A DNA stretch of 34,967 nucleotides from Pseudomonas bananamidigenes (GTDB lineage: Bacteria; Pseudomonadota; Gammaproteobacteria; Pseudomonadales; Pseudomonadaceae): NCBI RefSeq assembly GCF_001679645.1, contig NZ_LRUN01000064.1, forward strand, positions 1-34,967, given 5' to 3'. Both the position numbers and the translations under genes were made by a program. Under the pieces are notes generated by a model. The model worked only from the letters and a program-made list of their open reading frames with translations. It did not search any database and was not told the origin of the DNA. This document shows positions 7,442 through 14,654 of this stretch, one piece after another; the first letter of the stretch is position 1; every line of letters begins with the position of its first letter.

Positions 7442-9046
7442 TTGTTCAAAAAGTACGCATGCTACTTGAGCATTTGTCTGCTCGCTGCGCCGTTTGTCGT
7501 TTGTGCTCAAGAGCCGTTGCCGGCACTGCCGACGCTGCCGGTGGAAGCGCCCGTGGAGCCGCAAAGTCCGTTGCAGGCCGCGTTGATCAGTCTGCCTCAG
7601 GCCTGCCCGGCGATAGCCGCCCGCCTCAGTGGCCCGGCCCTGGAACAACTGCAGGCGTTCTACCGGCAGCAGGACTGGATGCCGGTGTGGGCCGCAGCCG
7701 GACAATTGCCGGCCTTGCATGCGCAATTGCAATCGTTGGCCGACGATGGCCTCAATCCGAAACGCTATCCGGTCGCTGACACGGCTCCGCAGGACGGCGA
7801 GCTGTGTGCCGACATCGACATCAGCCGCAACTACCTGCAGGCCTTGCAGGACCTGCATTACGGTCGTTTGCTGCAGTCACACTTCGAACCGCTGTGGCAC
7901 GCCGACGATACGCCCCGCGACCGTCAGGCCGAGCTGCTCGCGATCGCCGTGCCGGGCATGCATGACGTCGCCGCCGCCTTCGATCTGGCCCGCCCGCGCC
8001 TGGTGCAATACCGGAATCTGCGTCATCTCTACGCCGCACAACGCCTGCAGGCCTTGCCGCACTGGCAACCGGTGGGCAACGGGCCGCTGTTGCGCCCGGA
8101 CATGGAAGACAAACGCGTGCCGGATCTGGCCAGACGGTTGTACAGCGAAGGTTATCTGAGCAGTGTGGTCGGCACGCCGGACAACGCTTATCACGGTGTG
8201 CTGGTGGAGGCGGTGAAGAGTTTTCAGGCGAGTCATTCGTTGCAGGCCGACGGTGTGGTCGGGCCGGGGACCATTGCCGAGATGAACATCAGCCCGCTGA
8301 CCCGCCGCGAACAACTGCGGATCAACCTGGAGCGTTTCCGCTGGCTGGCTCAGGACATGGAGCCCGATGGTTTGCTGGTCAACGTCGCCGCTGCCGAACT
8401 GACCCTGTATCAGGGCGGCCTGCCGGTGTGGCAGACCCGCACCCAGGTCGGGCGCGCCGAGCGCCAGACGCCGTTGCTCAAATCCCGCGTGACGCGCCTG
8501 ACGCTGAACCCGACCTGGACCGTGCCGCCGACCATCTGGAAGGAAGACAAACTGCCGGAGATCCGCAAGGACCAGACCTTCCTCAGTCGTCAGAACCTGC
8601 AAGTGCTCGATGCCAACGGTCAGCCGCTGGCTGCTGCCGACATCGACTGGGACAACCCCGGCAACATCCTTCTGCGCCAGGACGCCGGGCCACGCAATCC
8701 GCTGGGGCAGATGGTCATCCGTTTCCCCAATCCCTTCTCCGTTTACCTGCACGACACGCCGAGCAAGGCACTGTTCGATAAAGGCCCACGGGCATTCAGT
8801 TCCGGTTGTGTACGGGTCGAGCATCCGATGAAACTGCGCGACTACCTGCTCAGCCCGGCAGAAAGAGCCCGTACCGACACCTTGCTGGCCACCGGCACCA
8901 CCCATGAATTTCGCCTGAGCAATCCGGTGCCGATCCTGATGACCTACTGGACGGCCCAGGTCGACGGGCAGGGCCGGGTGATCTATGCGCCGGACATCTA
9001 CAGCCATGACAGCGCGTTGCTGGCGGGGCTGGACCGGGCGCACTGA
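7442..9046 (+). CDS. L,D-transpeptidase with peptidoglycan-binding domain (LdtD/YcbB-like)
   Basis: A 534-residue protein read from a TTG start preceded by GGAG (8-nt spacing). It has a signal peptide (ending about residue 22, VVCAQ), a long N-terminal scaffold domain, a PG_binding_1 domain (VKSFQASHSLQADGVVG, about residues 257-273), and a C-terminal YkuD domain with FSVYLHDTP and the catalytic motif SSGCVRVEHP (Cys456). This is the LdtD/YcbB architecture, whose members form meso-DAP 3-3 cross-links in periplasmic peptidoglycan, often under envelope stress. The stop codon is 3 bp from that of the convergent doxX gene. Rare TTG initiation would keep expression low. Confidence 0.87.
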   Translation: MFKKYACYLSICLLAAPFVVCAQEPLPALPTLPVEAPVEPQSPLQAALISLPQACPAIAARLSGPALEQLQAFYRQQDWMPVWAAAGQLPALHAQLQSLADDGLNPKRYPVADTAPQDGELCADIDISRNYLQALQDLHYGRLLQSHFEPLWHADDTPRDRQAELLAIAVPGMHDVAAAFDLARPRLVQYRNLRHLYAAQRLQALPHWQPVGNGPLLRPDMEDKRVPDLARRLYSEGYLSSVVGTPDNAYHGVLVEAVKSFQASHSLQADGVVGPGTIAEMNISPLTRREQLRINLERFRWLAQDMEPDGLLVNVAAAELTLYQGGLPVWQTRTQVGRAERQTPLLKSRVTRLTLNPTWTVPPTIWKEDKLPEIRKDQTFLSRQNLQVLDANGQPLAAADIDWDNPGNILLRQDAGPRNPLGQMVIRFPNPFSVYLHDTPSKALFDKGPRAFSSGCVRVEHPMKLRDYLLSPAERARTDTLLATGTTHEFRLSNPVPILMTYWTAQVDGQGRVIYAPDIYSHDSALLAGLDRAH

Positions 9047-9049
9047 TCC

Positions 9050-9565
9050 TCAGCGGCTGGCGCGTTTCCAGAAGCGTCGCGCCAGCCACGCATCCACGCT
9101 CAACCTGCCGGCACCGGCGAACACCAGCGGCACCAGCGCCGCCAGGTAAATCGCCGGCAGCTTGAAGTTGCCGAAGCCCTTGTTGGTGATCGCGTAACCC
9201 TGGGCCAGTTCGCTCAACGACGACCAGTCTGCCGGCCAGTGCACGGCGGCGGTGGCGACCACCGTCACGACGATCAGTGAAATGGCCGAGATCCGCGTCC
9301 CGAGACCGATCAGGATTGCCAGTGCGCAGATCAGCTCGGCCCACATCGACAGCTCCCAGTTCAGCGTCGCCGGCAAGTGGTCGAAGGGAAACGGGAAACG
9401 GTCCTGAATGTCTTCGAACCAGTTCTGGCCGTTGAATTTCTCCAGGCCCGATTCGAAAAACTCCCAGGCGATGAACAGGCGCAGGGTCAGCGGCGCCAGC
9501 CACTGGCCGGCGCGATCGAGGTTCAGGTGCAGGCCTTTGACGGCGGTCGAGAGGGCGGTTGTCAT
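9050..9565 (-). CDS. DoxX-family membrane protein, HvfX-like
   Basis: A 171-residue protein with four or so hydrophobic segments, beginning at the ATG at 9565 because GGAG sits 7 nt upstream. LRLFIAWEFFESGLEKFNG and the following WFEDIQDRFPFPF are typical of the DoxX proteins found next to DUF692/HvfA-type peptide genes (HvfX). DoxX proteins are small inner-membrane proteins of uncertain biochemical role, linked to redox or thiol stress. It is the second gene after the EGKCG-motif peptide, with an intrinsic terminator between them. No DUF692 or DUF2063 gene is adjacent. Confidence 0.82.
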   Translation of the reverse strand: MTTALSTAVKGLHLNLDRAGQWLAPLTLRLFIAWEFFESGLEKFNGQNWFEDIQDRFPFPFDHLPATLNWELSMWAELICALAILIGLGTRISAISLIVVTVVATAAVHWPADWSSLSELAQGYAITNKGFGNFKLPAIYLAALVPLVFAGAGRLSVDAWLARRFWKRASR

Positions 9566-9589
9566 GGGATAACTCCATTCAAGCAAGGG

Positions 9590-9612
9590 AAAAAGGGGCA
9601 CCGGGATGCCCC
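9590..9612 (-). terminator. Intrinsic terminator/attenuator between the EGKCG peptide gene and doxX
   Basis: On the minus strand GGGGCA-TCCCGG-TGCCCC is followed directly by TTTTT. The 6-bp perfect stem plus U-tract is a standard intrinsic terminator, located 10 bp after the stop of the peptide gene and about 24 bp before the doxX start. It should make the short peptide transcript more abundant than the full one, as is usual where a precursor peptide needs excess over the downstream product. Confidence 0.72.
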
Positions 9613-9622
9613 GTGAAGAGGG

Positions 9623-9826
9623 TTATTCGCCGGCGCCGCACTTACCTTCACCGCATTTGCCTTCCGAGGTTTTTTCCGGGGTATCGGCCTGGGCCTGAGT
9701 CTGGCTGTAACCGTGATCCAGTTGCTTGACGCTGAACGCTTCGGAAGCCGAAGCCGCGTTGGACAGGGCAATACCGCCGGCCAGCAGCAGGCCGAGGGTC
9801 AAAGCGTTTTTCGAGAGCTTGGTCAT
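9623..9826 (-). CDS. Short exported peptide with tandem EGKCG motifs (HvfA-like)
   Basis: A 67-residue product: basic N-terminus, hydrophobic core and AxA-type site (TLGLLLAGGIALSNAASAS), a 25-residue spacer, then EGKCG at 55-59 and 60-64 and an AGE tail. HvfA of Haemophilus influenzae is a precursor whose EGKCG cysteines are converted to oxazolone/thioamide groups by HvfB (DUF692, multi-iron) with HvfC, giving a copper-binding peptide; HvfX (DoxX) is in the same operon. Here only the HvfA-like and HvfX-like genes are present. The peptide may be modified by enzymes encoded elsewhere, or may act unmodified through its two thiols. AGATTC before the ATG is a modest ribosome binding site. Confidence 0.8.
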   Translation of the reverse strand: MTKLSKNALTLGLLLAGGIALSNAASASEAFSVKQLDHGYSQTQAQADTPEKTSEGKCGEGKCGAGE

Positions 9827-9904
9827 GGTGAATCTCCAATAGACAATGTGAGTTCAAAGGCTTGATCGGGGCTGCCGATCGACAGGCTCATTTGAACGTC
9901 GGGC

Positions 9905-9982
9905 TGTATCGGGGATGTGTCGCGAAGGCTCGGATTTATGCGCGGGATGTGTCGGGCGTCGGGCCGTACACACTGCGATACA
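9905..9982 (-). promoter_or_regulatory. Regulatory module A upstream of the EGKCG peptide gene, shared with 13551-13628
   Basis: Blocks TGTATC (9905), ATGTGTC (9915), TGTGTC (9948) and ACAC..GATACA (GATACA at 9977) recur upstream of the alpha/beta hydrolase gene at exactly the same offsets (0, 10, 43 and 72). The outer blocks are inverted relative to each other (TGTATC versus GATACA). Both modules face their gene in the same orientation; this one ends about 79 bp from the start codon. It looks like a multi-site operator or activator array for an unidentified regulator. Confidence 0.6.
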
Positions 9983-9998
9983 CAGACTGCTTAAAAAC

Positions 9999-10088
9999 TG
10001 TGGGAGCGAGCCTGCTCGCGACAGCGGCGGGTCAGACGCCGAGGATGCCGGCCGTGCCGGCCTCATCGCGAGCAGGCTCGCTCCCACA
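9999..10088. repeat. REPIN: two inverted REP elements (GAGCGAGC family)
   Basis: Two perfectly complementary 23-bp arms (9999-10021 and 10066-10088), each beginning or ending with TGTGGGAGCGAGCC, enclose a 44-bp spacer. This is the standard REP doublet of fluorescent pseudomonads. It lies between the promoter region of the EGKCG peptide gene and the glutaminase gene. Confidence 0.9.
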
Positions 10089-10189
10089 ATGGATCTCCAA
10101 TTATTCCGAATGTGTGATTTGCCTCAGCCCCGCAGCGTCTAGCCACCGTGTCCCCGCAAATCCCATGGGGCGAGACTTCGAGACCCGGC

Positions 10190-11098
10190 ATGCAAGCGCT
10201 GTTGAACGAGATCCTTGACGCAGTCCGGCCCCTGATCGGGCAGGGCAAGGTGGCTGACTACATTCCCGCCCTCGGCACCGTGCCGCCCGATCAACTGGGC
10301 ATCGCCGTATATGGCAATGACGGCGAGATGTATTGCGCCGGCGATGCCGAGACGCTGTTCTCGGTGCAGAGTATTTCCAAGGTGTTCAGCCTGGTTCAGG
10401 CCATCGAACACTCCGGCGAGGCGATCTGGGAGCGACTGGGCCACGAGCCGTCCGGTCAGCCGTTCAACTCGCTGGTGCAGCTGGAATTCGAACGGGGCCG
10501 TCCGCGCAATCCGTTCATCAATGCCGGGGCGCTGGTGATCTGTGACATCAACCAGTCGCGCTTCGCCGCGCCGGCCTTGTCGATGCGCGATTTCGTGCGG
10601 CGGCTTTCGGGCAATCCGCAAGTGATGGTCGATGGCAAAGTCGCCGATTCCGAATACCAGCACCGCGCACGCAATGCGGCAATGGCTTACCTGATGCAAT
10701 CCTTCGGCAATTTCCACAACGATGTCGAAGCCGTGCTGCGCAGCTATTTCAGTCACTGTGCGTTGCGCATGAGCTGTATCGACCTGGCCCGGGCATTCTG
10801 TTTCCTGGCCAACGACGGCTATTGCAAGCACAGCGGCGAACAGATCCTGACCCGCCGCCAGACCCAGCAAGTCAACTCGATCATGGCCACCAGCGGTCTC
10901 TACGACGAAGCCGGCAACTTCGCCTACCGCGTCGGCCTGCCGGGCAAAAGCGGCGTCGGCGGCGGCATCGTTGCGGTGGTGCCGGGTCAGTTCACGGTGT
11001 GCGTGTGGTCGCCGGAGCTGAACACGGCGGGCAACTCGCTGGCGGGCATGGCGGCGCTGGAAATGCTCAGTTCGCGGATCGGCTGGTCGGTGTTCTGA
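10190..11098 (+). CDS. glsB: Glutaminase
   Basis: A 302-residue cytosolic enzyme that hydrolyses glutamine to glutamate and ammonia. It starts at MQALLNEILD, the conserved family start, rather than at the GTG 14 codons upstream. The serine-dependent beta-lactamase-like fold is shown by SVQSISKVFSL (Ser61-x-x-Lys64), FNSLVQLE, RNPFINAGA, the tyrosine-containing SEYQHRARNAAMAYLM region and GKSGVGGGI near the C-terminus. The length is normal. The ribosome binding site is weak. The next gene, 69 bp downstream, encodes a ProA-like dehydrogenase, so glutamate may be the shared metabolite. Confidence 0.93.
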   Translation: MQALLNEILDAVRPLIGQGKVADYIPALGTVPPDQLGIAVYGNDGEMYCAGDAETLFSVQSISKVFSLVQAIEHSGEAIWERLGHEPSGQPFNSLVQLEFERGRPRNPFINAGALVICDINQSRFAAPALSMRDFVRRLSGNPQVMVDGKVADSEYQHRARNAAMAYLMQSFGNFHNDVEAVLRSYFSHCALRMSCIDLARAFCFLANDGYCKHSGEQILTRRQTQQVNSIMATSGLYDEAGNFAYRVGLPGKSGVGGGIVAVVPGQFTVCVWSPELNTAGNSLAGMAALEMLSSRIGWSVF

Positions 11099-11167
11099 GC
11101 CTGTGTTGCTTTGAGGGTGGGCAAGCTATACATTTTCCGGCCGCCCTCAATATGGTGAATCCGCTCC

Positions 11168-12670
11168 ATGTCTCTCGCGCTCGAACGTCTCGTCGCCGGC
11201 ACGCCCATCCCTTTCGCCGGTAACCGCGTCACCGTGGTCAGCCCCGAACTGGCCGAGCGTTTCCGACCCGGCGATCACCTGTTGGTGGAGCAGGTGAGCG
11301 GCGAGCTGTTGCTGATTCCGGTGGCGGATCAGCAAGCGGCCTCGGTGGCGATCGAGCGTGCAGCGGCCGCATTTACAGCGTTGTCCGGTGTGGCGGATGA
11401 AGCGATCAGCCGCTTCTTCGATCTGTTCGCTCAACGCCTGGAAAACCCGGACGCCTGGGCGCTGATCGAAAACGCCAACCTCGCCGACATCGAACGGGCC
11501 AAGGCACGCGGTCGATCCACGACCCGCTTGCTCGCCGATGAGCGCATGCGCCGCGACATGATCGCCGGCCTGCGCGCCTGGCGTGATGCGCCGGCCACCC
11601 GTGGCAAAGTGATCAGCAGCGTCGAGCATGACGGCTGGAAGGTCGAGCAGGTGGTGTCGCCGCTGGGCATCGTCGCGTTCGTGTTCGAAGGTCGGCCAAA
11701 TGTCTTTGCCGATGCCGCAGGCGTACTGCGTACCGGCAACACCGCCGTGCTGCGCATTGGCAGCGATGCCTTGGGCACCGCGCAGGCCATCGTCACTCAC
11801 GCCCTGAATCCGGCGCTGGCCAATGCCGGTCTGCCGGCAGGTGCGGTCTCGCTGGTGGAGAGCGTCAACCACGCCGCCGGTTGGGCGATGTTCGCCGACC
11901 GGCGTCTGTCGCTGGCCGTGGCCCGTGGTTCGGGCCGTGCTGTCAGCCAGTTGGGCAGCATCGCCCAGCAGGCCGGCACCGCCGTCAGCCTTCACGGCAC
12001 CGGTGGCGCATGGCTGATCGCTGACCGTGATGCCGACGCCAAACGCTTCGCCGCCGTGGTGCGCAATTCGCTGGATCGCAAGGTCTGCAACACCTTGAAT
12101 GTCTGCCTGATCCAGCGCGACCGTGCCGCTGAACTGGTGCCGTTGTTCCTCGATGCCTTGCAGCAGGCCGGAACCGCGCGTGGTCAGGGCTGCAAATTGC
12201 ACATTGTCGAAGGCAGCGAAAGTTACTTGCCGGGCGACTGGCAGAGCGCGACGGTCGAGGTCTATCGCGCCGAGGGATACCGGACCGAAGCCCAGGCCGA
12301 GCCACTGCCCGAAGCAAAACTGGGACGCGAGTGGGAATGGGAAGAAACCCCGGAAACCAGCCTGATGATCGTCGACGATCTGGATCAGGCCATCTCACTG
12401 TTCAACCGCTACAGCCCGCAGTTCACCGTGTCGTTGATCAGCGAAGATGCTATGGCTCAGGAGCGTTTCTACAACGCGGTCAACGCGCCGTTCGTGGGCA
12501 ACGGCATTACCCGTTGGGTCGATGGCCAGTACGCGCTGAACAAGCCGGAGCTGGGCCTTTCGAACTGGGAAAGCGGTCGCCTGTTCGCCCGTAGCGCGAT
12601 TCTTTCGGGTGACGGTGTGTTCACTGTGCGCAGCCGCATGACGCAAATCGATCTGGGTGTAAAACGCTAA
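11168..12670 (+). CDS. ProA-like aldehyde dehydrogenase (glutamate-5-semialdehyde dehydrogenase family), long form
   Basis: A 500-residue protein of the ProA branch of the aldehyde dehydrogenase superfamily. Residues about 75-490 align with ProA: SVEHDGWKVEQVVSPLGIVAFVFEGRPNV, TGNTAVLRIGSDA, and the nucleophile Cys in RKVCNTLNVCLI; FTVSLISED and FVGNGITRWVDGQ near the end also fit. ProA is usually about 420 residues; the extra length is an N-terminal segment of about 70 residues (PFAGNRVTVVSPELAERF..). Canonical ProA reduces gamma-glutamyl phosphate to the semialdehyde using NADPH; no glutamate kinase gene is adjacent, so the substrate here is uncertain. A strong terminator follows. Confidence 0.82.
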   Translation: MSLALERLVAGTPIPFAGNRVTVVSPELAERFRPGDHLLVEQVSGELLLIPVADQQAASVAIERAAAAFTALSGVADEAISRFFDLFAQRLENPDAWALIENANLADIERAKARGRSTTRLLADERMRRDMIAGLRAWRDAPATRGKVISSVEHDGWKVEQVVSPLGIVAFVFEGRPNVFADAAGVLRTGNTAVLRIGSDALGTAQAIVTHALNPALANAGLPAGAVSLVESVNHAAGWAMFADRRLSLAVARGSGRAVSQLGSIAQQAGTAVSLHGTGGAWLIADRDADAKRFAAVVRNSLDRKVCNTLNVCLIQRDRAAELVPLFLDALQQAGTARGQGCKLHIVEGSESYLPGDWQSATVEVYRAEGYRTEAQAEPLPEAKLGREWEWEETPETSLMIVDDLDQAISLFNRYSPQFTVSLISEDAMAQERFYNAVNAPFVGNGITRWVDGQYALNKPELGLSNWESGRLFARSAILSGDGVFTVRSRMTQIDLGVKR

Positions 12671-12675
12671 AACCC

Positions 12676-12712
12676 AAACGCCGCGCCTGTCGCAATGACA
12701 GGCGCGGCGTTT
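12676..12712. terminator. Bidirectional terminator between the ProA-like and alpha/beta hydrolase genes
   Basis: A perfect 16-bp stem (12676-12691 and 12697-12712) with a 5-nt loop GCAAT, flanked by AAA on one side and TTT on the other. The stop codons of the two convergent genes lie 5-6 bp from its ends, so it can serve both. Confidence 0.92.
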
Positions 12713-12717
12713 TCGTT

Positions 12718-13491
12718 TCACTGGGCGGTGGCGGCGGATTCGATCAGGCTGGCCACGGCTTTGGGATTCGACACCATCACCACATGGGACGCGCCCCTGA
12801 CCACCACGGTCTTTTTGGCGTGCGCCCGTTCGGCCATGAACGCCATGGCTTGCGGCGGAATGTTCTTGTCCTTGTCGCCGTACACGAACCACGACGGAAT
12901 CGTTTTCCACGCCGGCTCGCTGGCGGCCTCGTTCAACGCCGCTTCGGTGACCGGGCGCTGGGTCGCAGCCATCAGTTTCGCGTCGGCGTTCGGTACGTCG
13001 GCGGCGAACTGGCCGTGGAACTTGTCCTGCTGGATGTACAGATCCTTGCCTCCGTCCTTCAGGGCAACGGGCGGCGCGAGGGTCGGGCCGAGGGTGCTGC
13101 CGGGGAATTTGCCGGCCAGTCCGGCCACGGTTTCACCGGTTTCGGGCGCAAACGCGGCGACATACACCAAGGCTTTCACATTGGCGTTGCCGTACGCGGC
13201 TTCGCTGATGACCGGCCCGCCGTAGGAGTGGCCGACCAGCACCACAGGTGATTTGATCCCGGCCAGCACGTCGGCAACCGATTGCGCATCACCCTTGAGG
13301 GTACGCAACGGGTTGGCGGCGGCGACCACCGGATAGCCGTCCTTTTCCAGAATCTTCACCACACCGTTCCAGCTGCTGGAATCGGCGAAGGCACCATGCA
13401 CCAGCACCACGGTGGGTTTCTCGGCAGCTATCGCCGAAGTCGCGGCTGCCATGGCAGCGGTAAGAGCCAGTCCTGCAAACAGTTTGTTCAT
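12718..13491 (-). CDS. Exported alpha/beta hydrolase
   Basis: A 257-residue protein with a signal peptide (about residues 1-23, ending SAIAA). The fold is shown by VVLVHGAFADSSSW (oxyanion loop), the nucleophile elbow GHSYGG (Ser89), WFVYGDKDKNIPP (acid residue) and GASHVVMVS (His236). It belongs to the periplasmic esterase-like alpha/beta hydrolases common in Pseudomonas; the substrate cannot be told from sequence. AAGGA lies upstream of the start. The promoter region holds module B (13551-13628), shared with the EGKCG peptide gene, which implies co-regulation. Confidence 0.85.
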   Translation of the reverse strand: MNKLFAGLALTAAMAAATSAIAAEKPTVVLVHGAFADSSSWNGVVKILEKDGYPVVAAANPLRTLKGDAQSVADVLAGIKSPVVLVGHSYGGPVISEAAYGNANVKALVYVAAFAPETGETVAGLAGKFPGSTLGPTLAPPVALKDGGKDLYIQQDKFHGQFAADVPNADAKLMAATQRPVTEAALNEAASEPAWKTIPSWFVYGDKDKNIPPQAMAFMAERAHAKKTVVVRGASHVVMVSNPKAVASLIESAATAQ

Positions 13492-13550
13492 CGAATGTTC
13501 CTTGTGTCGGGAGGAGGAATGCAGCGTTCGGGCTTATTCAAGGCGCTGGC

Positions 13551-13628
13551 TGTATCGCTGATGTGTCCGCCTCCCGGCGCGGGTGCATGGAACTGTGTCT
13601 GGCGGGGCGCTGGCTACACGCTGATACA
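13551..13628 (-). promoter_or_regulatory. Regulatory module B upstream of the alpha/beta hydrolase gene
   Basis: TGTATC (13551), ATGTGTC (13561), TGTGTC (13594) and ACAC..GATACA (GATACA at 13623) match module A at 9905-9982 block for block with identical spacing. Read toward the gene, GACACATCAGCGATACA here corresponds to GACACATCCCCGATACA in module A. It ends about 60 bp upstream of the hydrolase start codon. Confidence 0.6.
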
Positions 13629-13633
13629 AAGCA

Positions 13634-13658
13634 AACGCCCCGGCAGGTGCGGGGCGTT
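13634..13658 (-). terminator. Terminator of the cyanate operon
   Basis: An 8-bp perfect stem AACGCCCC / GGGGCGTT with a 9-nt loop, five bp past the stop codon of cynT. On the minus strand the stem is followed by TGCTTTG, a moderate U-rich tail. Confidence 0.65.
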
Positions 13659-13662
13659 CGGT

Positions 13663-14322
13663 TCAGGCGGCATCGACCGATTGGCCGTAGACCGCGCAGG
13701 TCGTTGGTTGCTCGGCCAGCGAGACGAAGGTGCGGCGATCCGCTGTCAGGGCATCGATGGAGCCGGTCTCGATGTCGTAGACCCAGCCGTGCAGGTTGAG
13801 CAGGCCTTTTTCCTGGGCCAGGCGCACGCTCGGGTGGGTCTGGATGTTCGCCAGTTGCGCGATCACGTTCTCGCGCACCATCGAACTGAGCTTGGCGGCG
13901 TCATTGGCGTGTGGCCGCGATTCATTGACCACTTTCGCCGACGCTGCGTGTTGCAGCCAGCCGCTGACGGCGGGCAGGTGATCCATGCACTTGCACTGGG
14001 CTATGGCAGTCATCGCCCCGCAATCGGAGTGGCCGCAGATCACGATGTCGGTGACGCCGAGCACCGCTACCGCGTATTCCACCGTCGCTGAAACGCCGCC
14101 CGGATGCGGGCTGTAGGACGGCACGATATTGCCGGCGTTGCGGATCACGAACAGCTCGCCGGGCTCCTGTTGCGTCAGCAGCTCGGGCACGACACGGCTG
14201 TCGGAGCAGGTGATGAACAAGGTGCCTGGCGTCTGAGTGGTCGCCAGATACTTGAACAGTTCGGTGCGTTGCGGAAAGGCTTCGCTCTGGAACTTCAGGA
14301 AGCCTTCGATCAGGTTTTTCAT
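13663..14322 (-). CDS. cynT: Beta-class carbonic anhydrase of the cyanate operon
   Basis: A 219-residue beta-carbonic anhydrase. Zinc ligands and the catalytic dyad are in place: Cys39 with Asp41 and Arg43 (CSDSR), His98 and Cys101 (GHSDCGAM). RNAGNIVP is also typical. In cyanate operons CynT converts the CO2 released by cyanase back to bicarbonate, the co-substrate cyanase consumes. AGAGGA precedes the start, overlapping the end of the DUF2790 gene 12 bp upstream, so the genes are probably co-transcribed. A hairpin terminator follows. Confidence 0.92.
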   Translation of the reverse strand: MKNLIEGFLKFQSEAFPQRTELFKYLATTQTPGTLFITCSDSRVVPELLTQQEPGELFVIRNAGNIVPSYSPHPGGVSATVEYAVAVLGVTDIVICGHSDCGAMTAIAQCKCMDHLPAVSGWLQHAASAKVVNESRPHANDAAKLSSMVRENVIAQLANIQTHPSVRLAQEKGLLNLHGWVYDIETGSIDALTADRRTFVSLAEQPTTCAVYGQSVDAA

Positions 14323-14334
14323 GGTGTTGTCCTC

Positions 14335-14571
14335 TCAGTTCGAACAGCCAGTACCGAATTCGCTGTATTGAAGAACGTGTTTTGCGCCGTGACTGTCCAG
14401 GTAGGTCATCTCGACCGGCACTACGCCGCAGATATCGGCCACCGGGGTGATGCTTACGACCTGCGCGATGTCCAGTTGCATGCCGTAGCGATAGGCGCCG
14501 ACCTCTTCATCAGCCTGGGCCTGGGCGGCGAGGCCGGCGAGCAGGACCAGGGTCAACAGAATTTTTTGCAT
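14335..14571 (-). CDS. Small periplasmic DUF2790 protein inserted between cynS and cynT
   Basis: A 78-residue protein with a signal peptide (MQKILLTLVLLAGLAAQAQA) and a DUF2790-type domain: YRYGMQLDIAQVVSIT, CGVVPVEMTYLDSHG and the closing GTGCSN. It is clearly related to the protein at 6150-6407 (CGV.P...YLD..G..HVL.Y...G.GC), including both cysteines. GGAGG lies 7 nt before the ATG. It is 83 bp downstream of cynS and 12 bp upstream of cynT on the same strand, so it is probably part of the cyanate operon. No CopR-like box was found upstream. Its function is unknown. Confidence 0.83.
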   Translation of the reverse strand: MQKILLTLVLLAGLAAQAQADEEVGAYRYGMQLDIAQVVSITPVADICGVVPVEMTYLDSHGAKHVLQYSEFGTGCSN

Positions 14572-14654
14572 GGGGCAGCCTCCAGACGAATGTGGTGACG
14601 ACTTGGCAAATCAGGTTGGGGTGGGCCCACACGCGGGGTGCGAGCCCGGACGGG

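Noticed and set aside
14572..14654. Search for a CopR-type box upstream of the second DUF2790 gene
   Set aside because: No TGACA-N5-GTAAT pattern is present in the gap; the gene is probably read from the cynS promoter.
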